Shown here: positions 12,927 to 21,467 of the stretch, piece by piece
Numbering within the stretch: position 1 is the first letter of the stretch
Layout: each line of letters begins with the position of its first letter
IMG/VR virus record: IMGVR_UViG_3300020455_000070
Location: 1 to 29,555 of that record
Direction: 5' to 3' (one strand)
DNA from: a virus
Length of the DNA: 29,555 bases
The notes under the pieces: generated by a model
What the model was told of the DNA's origin: nothing
Seen by the model: only the letters and a program-made list of their open reading frames with translations
Database searches by the model: none
Made by a program: the position numbers and the translations under genes

Positions 12927-13508
12927 TTAATATATAATTATTCCCAAATCTGACCCGCTGGCGGTTTCTGTGCAATCTGTTTCTTCGCAACAAGGGCAAA
13001 TTTTGTCTTCAAAAAGTGTAAAAGTTGTTTTATTATCGCAAAGATATTCTATAATAAAAGGCCGCCTTTTTTCCAGGTGCTGAAGCTGTGTATCTTGCAT
13101 AAATTTTAAACCGTCAATTCCGCTATTGCTTGAAAATTCTGTATTGTTTAAAAACAGGCCATTGCTTCCGCTTTGTAAAACTATTTCAGGCAAAGCAACA
13201 AAATAAACAGCGCGAGAAAGAAAAGGCAAAAGGTACTGTTTCCAAAGTGTTTCATAAGCTGCAACAGTTGGAAAAGCTTGTACAATCGGCCCCAAATCAG
13301 CATTATAATTTGAAGGCGTGCTGTTTTTGTTTGCCAGCAAATCTTCATAAAAAGTTTTATTAATTATAGGCTTCAAGAATCTGTCTTCAGCTAAATGAAT
13401 AACACCGGCAATTTTTGAAGCATCAAAGCGGCTGTTTAAAGGTGCGGCCGTTAGTATTCCGGTGTTTACTATTTCCGCCGCTTGTATTAAAGTTGTTACT
13501 GTTGCCAT
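12927..13508 (-). CDS. Connector-like (head-tail adaptor) protein
   Basis: A 193-residue, mostly helical protein directly downstream of the portal, where head-completion proteins are encoded. It contains FDASKIAGVIHLAEDRFLKP and AYETLWKQYLLPFLSRAVYF, in keeping with helical connector proteins of Bacteroidota phages that dock under the portal. The C-terminus has a cysteine cluster (ICPCCEETDC) that could bind metal or form disulfides. Its start overlaps the portal end by 86 bases in another frame; there is no later Met that keeps the N-terminal helix. Adaptor assignment rests on position and length. Confidence 0.5.
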   Translation of the reverse strand: MATVTTLIQAAEIVNTGILTAAPLNSRFDASKIAGVIHLAEDRFLKPIINKTFYEDLLANKNSTPSNYNADLGPIVQAFPTVAAYETLWKQYLLPFLSRAVYFVALPEIVLQSGSNGLFLNNTEFSSNSGIDGLKFMQDTQLQHLEKRRPFIIEYLCDNKTTFTLFEDKICPCCEETDCTETASGSDLGIIIY

Positions 13509-14907
13509 TGTTTTGCGTTTTTTCTGTTTCTGTTTTAAGTGTTTGTTGTGTTTCAGTGTCTAAGGCGTCAAAGCCTAATATTTGCCGCTGTTCGTTCTGT
13601 AATAATAGTTCTTTAGGGTCTAAATAAGAAGCTAACGAAACCGGGTTCATGTTTGCAATTTCTAACATAATTCCCTGTAAAGCCGGATTCAATAAAGCGT
13701 TTTCTTTTACAAAAGGATTTACAATAGATTGAAGAATTTTTCTTCTTGCCTGTTTTATGCTTGTGTTTATTACGTAGTCAAGCTCGTCTCTAATCTGCTG
13801 ATTGCTGCCAAGTTTTCCGGCTGTTGCAAGTCCGGCCAGGCTCATCGTCCAGCGATTGGCGGTAACTATTGCTTGACTTGCTAAGGCTTGCAAATCCATG
13901 TAATTACCATCATTTTTATCTTCTAATACCTGGGCATTAAGTTTGTACTTTTCATCCCTTAAAACTTGAACCAGCATTTTACTGTTTCTTCCGGTATCTG
14001 TGAAAGTGTCTTCAACAGAAGCAACTAATTTTTTTGCTTCTTCCTGTGTAAGGCTTCCGAAAAATTGCAAAATTGCGGAAGGTACAAAGCCGTTTTTGAA
14101 TTTAGAAATATTATACTTTGGTATTCTATATTCTATTTCAGCCCAAAAGCGGCCGGCCACATTTTCAGGAAGGCCCCAATAAAAGAAGCCGGCACTGTAT
14201 TGTTTTATGTGTATAGCTGTGCGGCCTTTTGTGTTAAATTCCGGGTACAGTGGAATAGTTCTTATTCCTTTATTTGTGCCGGTTTGGTTTTCCCAATTTT
14301 CAGAAATGCCAATTTCTTTAACAATATTGTTTTCATTTGCCTTTTTTATAGCTACTTTATACAGCGGCACATGATACAAATAAACAACTTCCTGGCCTTG
14401 CCTGGTTCCCTTTACGAGTTCTACAATAGAATTTCCAAAGGCCCACCAATCAAAAACAGCCTTTTCAATTACTTCTTCTAAGGTTTCATTGTTTAGATTA
14501 ACCGAAGAAATTAAATTGTTCATTTCTTCAATGCCGGTATCTGTAACAGCCAGCTTTTTTAACAGGCGGCGGAAGGTCTGCAAAAAAGGTACTTCTTTTG
14601 CCTGTACAGCGTTGAAGCCTTCGCCCATTGTTAAAGAAGTTTTTTGCTGTATTACATTTCTTAAAGTTGTACTGTTGTTTATCAAAGCCATTAAGCCTTT
14701 CAAAAAGCTGCTGTTCGGGTCAAAAAACCGCACCCATTGCCCATTAATTAAGTAGCTTTCATCTGTATTAAACCGGTCGGGCTGAAATTCCCTTATAAGG
14801 TCTTCTTGTAGTATGTCGGTGTCTATACCTTGGCGAATTGTCGCGCTTGCCAAAATGCCCTTTTGTGGCCTTTTTATGGCCTGTTTTTTACTGTTCTTCC
14901 TGGTCAT
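13423..14907 (-). CDS. Portal protein
   Basis: A 494-residue portal, the 12-mer ring through which DNA enters the capsid and to which the tail attaches. Family signs include FDPNSSFLKGLMALINNSTT and FDWWAFGNSIVELVKG near 165-180, the basic IKQYSAGFFYWGLPE, and a long helical stem/wing region (LTQEEAKKLVASVEDTFTD, then QALASQAIVTANRWTMSLAG, then QIRDELDYVINTSIKQARRK). The last 30 residues are Asn/Gly/Thr-rich and overlap the next gene. It is unusual that it follows capsid and tube genes instead of the terminase. Confidence 0.82.
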   Translation of the reverse strand: MTRKNSKKQAIKRPQKGILASATIRQGIDTDILQEDLIREFQPDRFNTDESYLINGQWVRFFDPNSSFLKGLMALINNSTTLRNVIQQKTSLTMGEGFNAVQAKEVPFLQTFRRLLKKLAVTDTGIEEMNNLISSVNLNNETLEEVIEKAVFDWWAFGNSIVELVKGTRQGQEVVYLYHVPLYKVAIKKANENNIVKEIGISENWENQTGTNKGIRTIPLYPEFNTKGRTAIHIKQYSAGFFYWGLPENVAGRFWAEIEYRIPKYNISKFKNGFVPSAILQFFGSLTQEEAKKLVASVEDTFTDTGRNSKMLVQVLRDEKYKLNAQVLEDKNDGNYMDLQALASQAIVTANRWTMSLAGLATAGKLGSNQQIRDELDYVINTSIKQARRKILQSIVNPFVKENALLNPALQGIMLEIANMNPVSLASYLDPKELLLQNEQRQILGFDALDTETQQTLKTETEKTQNNGNSNNFNTSGGNSKHRNTNGRTFKQPL

Positions 14908-15154
14908 GTGTCGCGGGTTTTGTTGGTGGTGCTTCGTGTTTGAAATCCGGCGGAATTTCTCCGACTAAATAACGGCCAACCGTCTTTTCATCATGTGAAA
15001 GTTTGAATTCAACTAATTCTTCAAGCGTCATTTCGCCTAAAATTCTTGGCTCATCAAATTGAAATTTTCCACATGTGCCAACAAAAGCCAATCTTTTGTA
15101 TTTTTCTCTAACTGTCAAAATATTATCAAAAGCCTTTTTCTTTTTCTTTGCCAT
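14888..15154 (-). CDS. Unknown 88-residue protein before the portal
   Basis: The protein starts with a very basic stretch (MAKKKKKAFDN), has a compact middle with LAFVGTCGKFQFDEPRIL and TLEELVEFKLSHDEKTVGRY, and ends in a Pro/Glu/Gln-rich tail. It overlaps the portal start by 20 bases and follows a strong terminator hairpin. Possibly a small head or neck component; function unknown. Confidence 0.6.
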   Translation of the reverse strand: MAKKKKKAFDNILTVREKYKRLAFVGTCGKFQFDEPRILGEMTLEELVEFKLSHDEKTVGRYLVGEIPPDFKHEAPPTKPATHDQEEQ

Positions 15155-15178
15155 TTTGTTTTTGTTTGTGTAAAAAAA

Positions 15179-15214
15179 TAGGGAATAGAAAATATAAGTT
15201 TCTTCTATTCCCTA
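15179..15214 (-). terminator. Strong terminator between tube and portal genes
   Basis: A perfect 12-bp stem (15179-15190 with 15203-15214) and a 12-base loop are followed in the minus direction by a run of seven T. It sits between the tube-like gene and the portal cluster and probably lowers expression of the latter relative to capsid and tube. Confidence 0.85.
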
Positions 15215-15245
15215 ATATATAAAAATATAAAATAAAATCAATATT

Positions 15246-15770
15246 TTATACAGGTATTCCAGCTTCGCCAGGTGTCCAAACAGCAGCCTTTTTCGTGCTT
15301 ATTGCTGTAAGTGTAATAATTTCCTGGTTTGCGTCACTTTTTGCCGTTCCGCTGGTGCCTTCAACGCCTGTTAGAAAAGCTTCTTCTGTTTCAGAATATC
15401 CCCAAATCCAGGAAGTACCGGTATTTTCGCCATGAATCGCAACCATACCACAACAACAATCAGCCAAATCTTTAATTAAGTTAACATCTGCTTGTTTTCG
15501 GCCGTTCCAATTCATTGTAAACGTTTGCGTAACTTGTGTTGCGCAATTTTCATTCGTTACACTTTCAGAAAAAACCGCTGTATTTGGTGCAAATTGGAAT
15601 TTGAAAAATACCGCTGTACCTGGATTCATTACTATTCCTGTAGCATCTCCGCCGGCGCCTATTGTCACGCTGTCTACGTCTTCAAAATCTACTAAATAAA
15701 GGAAATTACAACCGCCTGAAATAGCTGTTGAACAGCTGCGAGTTCTTCCCCCTGTAATACAAGTTGCCAT
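15246..15770 (-). CDS. Putative major tail tube protein
   Basis: A 174-residue, beta-rich, low-charge protein directly after the major capsid gene and ahead of a strong terminator, the setting of an abundant structural protein. It starts MATCITGGRTRSCSTAISGG, a Gly/Cys/Arg opening I associate with tube-like proteins of Bacteroidota phages, and has strand pairs AVFFKFQFAPNTAVFSESVT and QVTQTFTMNWNGRKQADVNL suited to a tube fold. It is unusually rich in cysteine, including three in a row (DCCCGM). A head decoration protein is the main alternative. Confidence 0.55.
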   Translation of the reverse strand: MATCITGGRTRSCSTAISGGCNFLYLVDFEDVDSVTIGAGGDATGIVMNPGTAVFFKFQFAPNTAVFSESVTNENCATQVTQTFTMNWNGRKQADVNLIKDLADCCCGMVAIHGENTGTSWIWGYSETEEAFLTGVEGTSGTAKSDANQEIITLTAISTKKAAVWTPGEAGIPV

Positions 15771-15793
15771 AATTTATAAAGTTTTTGTTTCTA

Positions 15794-16777
15794 TTAATAA
15801 CCTACAGCCATTAAAGAAGGATGAACATAATTTGAACCCATTTTACCGTTTACTTTTACGTAAGTTTTTTCCTGTAATTGGTCATAAAAAACTAAAACAG
15901 AAGCCAAAGAAGAAAATAAATCTGTAGCAAAAATTAAGTTTTTCGGCGTAGTGTATAATATTTGATGATGGTCTGCAAGTCCTAAATCAGCGCTTGTATA
16001 AACGTCCCAATTCCAATTAGGTTTTACAGGAATTCCGCGGAATGTCAGCTGTTGCGCGCCGTCAATCACTAACTGTCGGCCAGCATCTCCGCCCCCTGAA
16101 TTTTCTAAGTCTTCGCGGTACTGCTCATAAATAGAACCTGAAACAAGAAAAACTTTTTCGTTTGTTGGTAATCCTTTTAGCGGTAAAGCAGCACTTTCGT
16201 AAACGCTACGAAGTAAAGCTTCGCCCTGTCCAGCTGCCAAAGGCGCCCCGGAACCAGTCGCAGTATAAGGAACAGAAGCCGCAGCAACTAAGGCCGGAAT
16301 GTGAACAGTCCAAAGGCCGTCTGTTATGTCATAATCTGCTGAAGCGCTCGCTTTGTCGCCAAACCAAAATAAACGCATATAATCTAATAAGGTAGCGTCT
16401 TTAACTTTTTGTATTAAGTATTTAAAAATTTCAGTGCCGGACATGTCAAATTTCATATTTCCTTTCTTCAATTTTTCCTGTAATACTGTGCTTTTGAATT
16501 CGTCGTAACACTGTTCAATGTTGATTTTGACTTCATCGACGTCAATTTCTCTTTCTGTTATTCCGAAATTACCGGCGGCAGAAAAGCCGCAACCTGTATT
16601 TTTTCTAACAATTTTTTCAAGCTTATCAACATATTGAAGCTTCCTTTTGTAGACCACGTCCGGAAGTACTGTAAAATCTCCTATGTTTAAAATGTCTGTG
16701 AAAATTGGTTCAAAAAACAATTTTTGTGCTTCAATTCCTTTGTAAGAAACCGAAAATTCATGCTGTATTGTTCCCAT
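15794..16777 (-). CDS. Major capsid protein (HK97-fold candidate)
   Basis: A 327-residue protein immediately after the protease/scaffold gene. Its N-terminal part (about 1-110) is polar and helical, followed by a central region with YDITDGLWTVHIPALVAAAS and an Ala/Gly-rich loop. The C-terminal region has LPTNEKVFLVSGSIYEQYRE, LTFRGIPVKPNWNWDVYT and DHHQILYTTPKNLIFATDLF, the strand-rich P-domain style end seen in HK97-fold capsid proteins of Bacteroidota phages. Length and position fit. No long coiled-coil delta domain is apparent, which agrees with a separate scaffold fused to the protease. Confidence 0.78.
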   Translation of the reverse strand: MGTIQHEFSVSYKGIEAQKLFFEPIFTDILNIGDFTVLPDVVYKRKLQYVDKLEKIVRKNTGCGFSAAGNFGITEREIDVDEVKINIEQCYDEFKSTVLQEKLKKGNMKFDMSGTEIFKYLIQKVKDATLLDYMRLFWFGDKASASADYDITDGLWTVHIPALVAAASVPYTATGSGAPLAAGQGEALLRSVYESAALPLKGLPTNEKVFLVSGSIYEQYREDLENSGGGDAGRQLVIDGAQQLTFRGIPVKPNWNWDVYTSADLGLADHHQILYTTPKNLIFATDLFSSLASVLVFYDQLQEKTYVKVNGKMGSNYVHPSLMAVGY

Positions 16778-16800
16778 TTTTTTTAAAATTTATTTATTAA

Positions 16801-17973
16801 TTATTGAAATATTGAACCAAAAAAGTTCATAAATTCTTTATGTTTTTTCGTTGGTGCAATTAGTGCTTCAATTGAAGCTTTTTCTGTGTCTAATTTTTCC
16901 CCGGCACCGGCTGAAGGGCTGCAAGCCGCTTCTTCTAATTCTTTCAGGGCTGCTTTTAATTGTTTTACTTCCGCTTGAAGGTCTCCTTCTTCTTCTTGCT
17001 GTGTTTCAGCTTCAAAAGAAATTACTTCTGTTGGTGTTTCTGCCTGTGTCAAAGCTTCGTCTTCAGGTGTTATTTCAACACCTTCAAAATTTGGCTGTTC
17101 TGCTGGCGCTTCCGCTGTGCTTTCAGCGTCTAAATAAAAGCCGTTTTCTTTTGCTATTAAAATAGCTTTTTCAATTTCTGCCTGTTTGTCTGCTTGTTTT
17201 TGTGCTTGAATATCAGCCGTTAATTTTTCGGCTTCTGCTGGGTTAGAAACAAACCAGGCTTTCACCTTTTCAAAAAAGGTTTCTTTTGTTTCTTCTGTTT
17301 TATCTTGCATAGTAGCAAAAGTTTTAAATTGATTAAGTAATTTAACAGGCACATTTTTAAAATTCTTTGTGCTGTTGTATATGTTTTTATAATTGCTTTT
17401 GTTTAGAAATTCAACGCCTTCAGTCACTTTGTCAATGAATCCGGCTTCGTAAGCTTCTGAAGCTGTGAACCAGGTTTCATTTTCAACCCATTTTTCAATT
17501 TGCTTTTGTGTCTTTTCTTCGCTGCCGTCAATTAATTTTCCATTTTCAGAAATCTTTTGAAGGTAAGTTTGTACAAGTTCCGCTTTCATTTTATCTAAAA
17601 GCCCGGCTGTCTGCCGCAAATCTTCGGCTTCTCCGCCTATTGCCGCCCAGGGTTGATGTATCATAAAATAAGAACCTTTTGCCATGCTTACAACATCGCC
17701 AGCCAAAAGAATTTTTGTAGCGATAGAAGCTACAAGGCCAAAACCTGAAGTATTAACAGGTTTTTTATATCCTTTTATAAAGTCCGCTATTGCTCCGCCT
17801 TCTGTGACACTTCCGCCGGGGCTGTTTATTTGAATATTTAAACGTTCTGCTTTGCTTTCTTTTATTTCTGCTGCAAGGTCTTGAAGCCCTACATTCCAAA
17901 AAGAATCAATTTCGCCATTTATTAAAATATTGGCTTCATTTTTTGCTGTATGTTCAAACGTATAATTTTTCAT
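16801..17973 (-). CDS. ClpP-like head maturation protease fused to scaffold
   Basis: A 390-residue fusion. Residues about 1-190 are a ClpP-fold serine protease: LNIQINSPGGSVTEGG (substrate strand/oxyanion loop), Ser83 in GLVASIATKI, His106 in YFMIHQPWA, and Glu166 in ENETWFTASEA at the third triad position. Residues about 215-390 are acidic, Gln/Glu-rich and helical (EEEGDLQAEVKQLKAALKEL), as expected of a scaffold. Such enzymes cut the scaffold and capsid delta region inside the prohead. Met222 (ATMQDKTEETKE), at the domain border, could start a separate scaffold product. The capsid gene follows. Confidence 0.87.
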   Translation of the reverse strand: MKNYTFEHTAKNEANILINGEIDSFWNVGLQDLAAEIKESKAERLNIQINSPGGSVTEGGAIADFIKGYKKPVNTSGFGLVASIATKILLAGDVVSMAKGSYFMIHQPWAAIGGEAEDLRQTAGLLDKMKAELVQTYLQKISENGKLIDGSEEKTQKQIEKWVENETWFTASEAYEAGFIDKVTEGVEFLNKSNYKNIYNSTKNFKNVPVKLLNQFKTFATMQDKTEETKETFFEKVKAWFVSNPAEAEKLTADIQAQKQADKQAEIEKAILIAKENGFYLDAESTAEAPAEQPNFEGVEITPEDEALTQAETPTEVISFEAETQQEEEGDLQAEVKQLKAALKELEEAACSPSAGAGEKLDTEKASIEALIAPTKKHKEFMNFFGSIFQ

Positions 17974-17987
17974 ATTACAAATATAAT

Positions 17988-18329
17988 TTATTTTTTTTCT
18001 TGCTTTGGTCGAATTTTGGGAATTAATCTATTTTCAAACCTAAAAGCCTTTTGAAATCTTTTTAATATTACTTTTATAGTACTTTCTTTTACACTTACCT
18101 GTTCTTCCAGCTGCCAAATAGCGAAGCGCTTAATTCCAAAGTTTTCTTCAAGCGCTTCAGGGTATTTTGATATTACAATAAATCTGTTTATTGTAATATC
18201 TTTTATAAGGCTTCTATTTATAATATATTTAACAAAATTTTCGTTTGTTGGTTCCTGGCTTTTACGTTTGCAAAAGCTTTCAAATTCTTCAAGCAGTATT
18301 TTTAAAAATTCGTTTCTTGTTGTTTCCAT
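17988..18329 (-). CDS. Unknown 113-residue basic protein
   Basis: A helical basic protein between the tape measure and protease genes. The central part (KRFAIWQLEEQVSVKESTIK) might form a winged-helix-like unit, but the pattern is weak. It overlaps the 81-residue gene by 28 bases and ends 14 bases before the protease ATG. It may be a regulator or assembly factor at the tail-head boundary; unproven. Confidence 0.55.
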   Translation of the reverse strand: METTRNEFLKILLEEFESFCKRKSQEPTNENFVKYIINRSLIKDITINRFIVISKYPEALEENFGIKRFAIWQLEEQVSVKESTIKVILKRFQKAFRFENRLIPKIRPKQEKK

Positions 18330-18547
18330 TGTCGGGCCAGGCTTCGCATTACTCCAATAACTTTCGACCTACAACCGCCGCAGCTTTCTTGTTGTTGGTC
18401 GTGTTTTGATGCAATATATTTATTATAAACTTCAAATAAATAAGTTTGATGTTTTGAAGGACAAAAAGGTAAAAACTTTTCAACGTGTTCAATAACTTCA
18501 ATAATATCTTTAAATATTTCACGCGGTATTCTGTGATTAATAGCCAT
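18302..18547 (-). CDS. Unknown 81-residue protein with CGGC motif
   Basis: Small helical protein with a Cys-Gly-Gly-Cys motif near residue 58 (ESCGGCRSKVIGVMRSLARQ) after a helix. The start abuts the tape measure stop (18549). A single CxxC suggests redox or metal binding by a dimer. Similar small proteins are frequent next to tape measure genes in Bacteroidota phages, but the role is unknown. Confidence 0.55.
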   Translation of the reverse strand: MAINHRIPREIFKDIIEVIEHVEKFLPFCPSKHQTYLFEVYNKYIASKHDQQQESCGGCRSKVIGVMRSLARQWKQQETNF

Positions 18548-18548
18548 T

Positions 18549-21464
18549 TTACAAAGTTGTTAACGTGTTTAAAGTGCTGTCATTATCTTGCAAGTCTTGT
18601 AAATTGTTTAAATCCTGGACAACTTGCAGCCGGTCAATTCTTGCATTTATTGCCGCTGTTCTGTCTTCAGAAGCTTGTAAAAATTGCTGAAAAGTTGTAT
18701 TTATTCCGCCAGCCTGGCCGCCTTGTGGCGCTGTTAATACTTCGCCTAATATTCCGCCGTCTGCAAAAGACTTGCCGCCGCCGGCCCGGTTCAAAGCTGA
18801 TAGAATAGGCTTAAACATTTTTGTACTTTTTTTATTTATTACAGCTTCGCCGCCTTCCAATTCTCCGAATCCTGTCTGTATTCCGCCGGCACTGTGGGCC
18901 GGGCCTTTTAATATTCCGCCTTTTGCAAATTTTTGGCTTGATATGGTCGCAATCTGTACGGCTGTTGCTACGGCTGTAGCTGCCGCTGCTATAAATGAAG
19001 CCGGCGGCGGAAGTGTGAAAGCATTGGCAATACCTAAAGCGGCGGCAATTATAGCCTGTGTTATTGCAATTGCTTTCTGTGTTTCTGCTTGTTTCTTCCG
19101 GGCTTTTTCTCTGTTTTCTGTTTCTTTTTTAAGTGCTTCTTCTTCCTGTTCTACTTGCTGAAGCAAAAACTTTTTTTGAAGTCCGGTCGCTGCTTGAAGG
19201 TCTTCGTTTAAATTTGTAATATTTTGCTTTCTATTTTCAATTGCCTGTTCAAAGCGTGCATTTTCCGCCTTAAAAGCAAGCTCTGAAATGTCGGCAATTG
19301 CTTGAATTGTAACATTTACGGCGTTTACTATTGCCGCCGTTGTTTGTTTTCTTATTTCTGCCTTCTTTTCTTCTGTTGCCTTTGCGTCTTCAATTTCTTT
19401 TTTGTCTGCTTCTTCTTCTGCTTTGTCAATTTTTACCTGTTGTTTGTCACGTTCTTCTATAAAGTCAGTAAATTCAGCCTTCCAGGCGGCGGCTTTCTTT
19501 TCTGTTGCTGCCTGTTTTATGTCTTTAATTTCTGCTTCATGCTGTTTTAGTTGTGTTTGCTTTACTTCGTTTCCTTTTTGTTGCAAAGCAATTATTTCAT
19601 TATTAGACTTTGTTTCAAGGTCTTTAATTTCTGCTTTGCTTAATTTTTCCAATTCCAGCCGCTTTTTAAGTGCTTCTTTTTCTTTTTGTATAAGCGTGTC
19701 AATTTCTTTTTGAAGCTGTGCCTGTTCTTTTTCAAAATCAAGCTGCTTCTGTGCTAATACTTTTTTGTTATTGTCTTTTATTGCATCAATTTCAAGCTGT
19801 GCAAGTTCAGCACTTAATTTCAAAAGCAAGCTTTGCCGCCCTTTGGCGTTCTGTTCCATGCTTTTTTTAAGGTCTGCTTCTGCCTTTTTCCGGTCTGCTT
19901 CTTTTTGTTTTGCAACGGCTGCGGCTTCTTTTTTTGCTGCTTCAATTGCCGCCTTTTTTGCTTCTTCTGCCGCTTTTTGTTCTTCTTCTGTTTGTTTTTC
20001 TTTAAATTTTGAAGTGTCGAAGCCTTCAGCTTTTATAACTTCATTAAGGGCCTTTTTTTCCTGTTCAATTTGGGCCAAAAGTGTTTTATTTTGTTTTATT
20101 CTTTTTTCATTGTTTTTAATATATGACTTTACCGATATTAAAGCGGTATTCATGCCTTCTTTGCTGTTTGTTGTGCCGGTTTTTACTGCTTCTTGCCTTT
20201 CTTCTTCTAATCTTATAGCGTTTCTATTAAGTGCCGCTTCTTCCCTTAATGCAGCTAAACGGCGTTTTGTTATGTCAATGAAATTTTCTTCTGTTGCCAG
20301 CAATAAAATCTTTTGTTCAAAGGCTTTGTTTCCGGCCAGCTGTGCCGCTGTTATTTCTTCAAGGGTTGAATTTTCATCTAATAAGTCCGGTAAATAATCC
20401 TTATATTTTTTGTTTATGTCTTCAATTAGCTGCTTTCTTGCTTCCTGTGATATGTTGCCCCGTTTTAATGTTTCTATTTCAGCATTAAATTGGTGCTGTA
20501 AATCTTCAACGCCCTTAGAAGCTTTTTTTGCCCCCAGGTCAATACCAAAAAGCCCTTTTGAAACAAATTCAAGGCCATTTAAAAAGCCTTTTAAAGGCCC
20601 GGCCACAACATCAATAAGAAACATTCCAAGTTTTTCTAAAATAGCAGAAACCCGGCCAAAGCTTTCAGATAAAGAACGGGCTGCTTCAGAACCTTCTTTG
20701 TTCTTGTCTACAAGCCGCTTAATTGCCCCGCCTATTTTTCTAATGCCCTGGGCTATTCCACGACCTATAAAAATTGCACCGGCCGCCTTTCCTAATTTTC
20801 CCAAAGAAGAAGCATAATTTCCAACATTCCGCCGGTTGTCGCCGGTCTGTTTTTCCAACTTTTTCAGCTGGTTTGTTAATGCTTTCTTTTGTTGTATAAC
20901 TTGTTTGGCTGTTTTGCCTGTTTTTTCATTTACTTTATTGCTTTTTATTTCTTCTTTTGTAAGTTTTTTCCATTGTATTGTAGTTAAAGCCAGCTTTGCT
21001 CTTAATTTTTCAATTTGGCCGCTTTCTTTGCTTGTTAAAATTGCTGTTTGTTTAGCAATTTGCTGCCGTTCCCGGTTTGCCAGCTTTAACTTTTGTTTTG
21101 TCTGTAATTCTTTGTCAGTTAAAACAATTACTTCTTTTTTTGTCTTTTGTGCCTTCTTTTCTTCAGCCCCGGCTGCCTTTACGGCCTTTGTAACTTCTTT
21201 ATATTCAGAACCTAATTTTTTAACAACCTTATTGCCATTGTCAAAGGTTTTAAAGCTTTTTGAAATAGCTGTTCCGGCTGTTTGTGCTGTTGTGCCAAAT
21301 TGTTTTAGCTGCCTTTCTGCTGTTCCTGAAACGCTGTAAATTTCTGCAAGGGTTCCAGCTACTAAAATTAATTGAGTGTTCAAAAGGCCCATTAATTTAG
21401 TGACTTTTGTTATGTCTTTTTGGCCTTTTATTTCTATTTTAAAGCCAACTATTTTTTCAGCCAT
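18549..21464 (-). CDS. Tape measure protein
   Basis: A 971-residue protein, by far the longest gene, with long coiled coils (roughly 90-215 and 450-790, Lys/Glu/Gln/Ala-rich), a hydrophobic region at about 225-310 and an Ala-rich membrane-like stretch at about 797-843 (FIAAAATAVATAVQIATIS). The C-terminal end has Gly-rich repeats typical of tape measures (KGGILKGPAHSAGGIQTGFG; GGEAVINKKS; FADGGI). It sets tail length and helps DNA pass the membrane. At about 0.15 nm per residue the tail would be near 145 nm, supporting a siphovirus. Confidence 0.9.
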   Translation of the reverse strand: MAEKIVGFKIEIKGQKDITKVTKLMGLLNTQLILVAGTLAEIYSVSGTAERQLKQFGTTAQTAGTAISKSFKTFDNGNKVVKKLGSEYKEVTKAVKAAGAEEKKAQKTKKEVIVLTDKELQTKQKLKLANRERQQIAKQTAILTSKESGQIEKLRAKLALTTIQWKKLTKEEIKSNKVNEKTGKTAKQVIQQKKALTNQLKKLEKQTGDNRRNVGNYASSLGKLGKAAGAIFIGRGIAQGIRKIGGAIKRLVDKNKEGSEAARSLSESFGRVSAILEKLGMFLIDVVAGPLKGFLNGLEFVSKGLFGIDLGAKKASKGVEDLQHQFNAEIETLKRGNISQEARKQLIEDINKKYKDYLPDLLDENSTLEEITAAQLAGNKAFEQKILLLATEENFIDITKRRLAALREEAALNRNAIRLEEERQEAVKTGTTNSKEGMNTALISVKSYIKNNEKRIKQNKTLLAQIEQEKKALNEVIKAEGFDTSKFKEKQTEEEQKAAEEAKKAAIEAAKKEAAAVAKQKEADRKKAEADLKKSMEQNAKGRQSLLLKLSAELAQLEIDAIKDNNKKVLAQKQLDFEKEQAQLQKEIDTLIQKEKEALKKRLELEKLSKAEIKDLETKSNNEIIALQQKGNEVKQTQLKQHEAEIKDIKQAATEKKAAAWKAEFTDFIEERDKQQVKIDKAEEEADKKEIEDAKATEEKKAEIRKQTTAAIVNAVNVTIQAIADISELAFKAENARFEQAIENRKQNITNLNEDLQAATGLQKKFLLQQVEQEEEALKKETENREKARKKQAETQKAIAITQAIIAAALGIANAFTLPPPASFIAAAATAVATAVQIATISSQKFAKGGILKGPAHSAGGIQTGFGELEGGEAVINKKSTKMFKPILSALNRAGGGKSFADGGILGEVLTAPQGGQAGGINTTFQQFLQASEDRTAAINARIDRLQVVQDLNNLQDLQDNDSTLNTLTTL

Positions 21465-21467
21465 TGT

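Noticed and set aside
19765-20397. Long plus-strand frame of 210 codons, and others over the tape measure (18772-19161, 19402-19713, 20410-20817, 20836-21339)
   Set aside because: They are antisense to the tape measure coding frame and their Phe/Ser/Cys-rich products are mirror images of its Lys/Glu/Ala codons. No promoter or leader lies before them.
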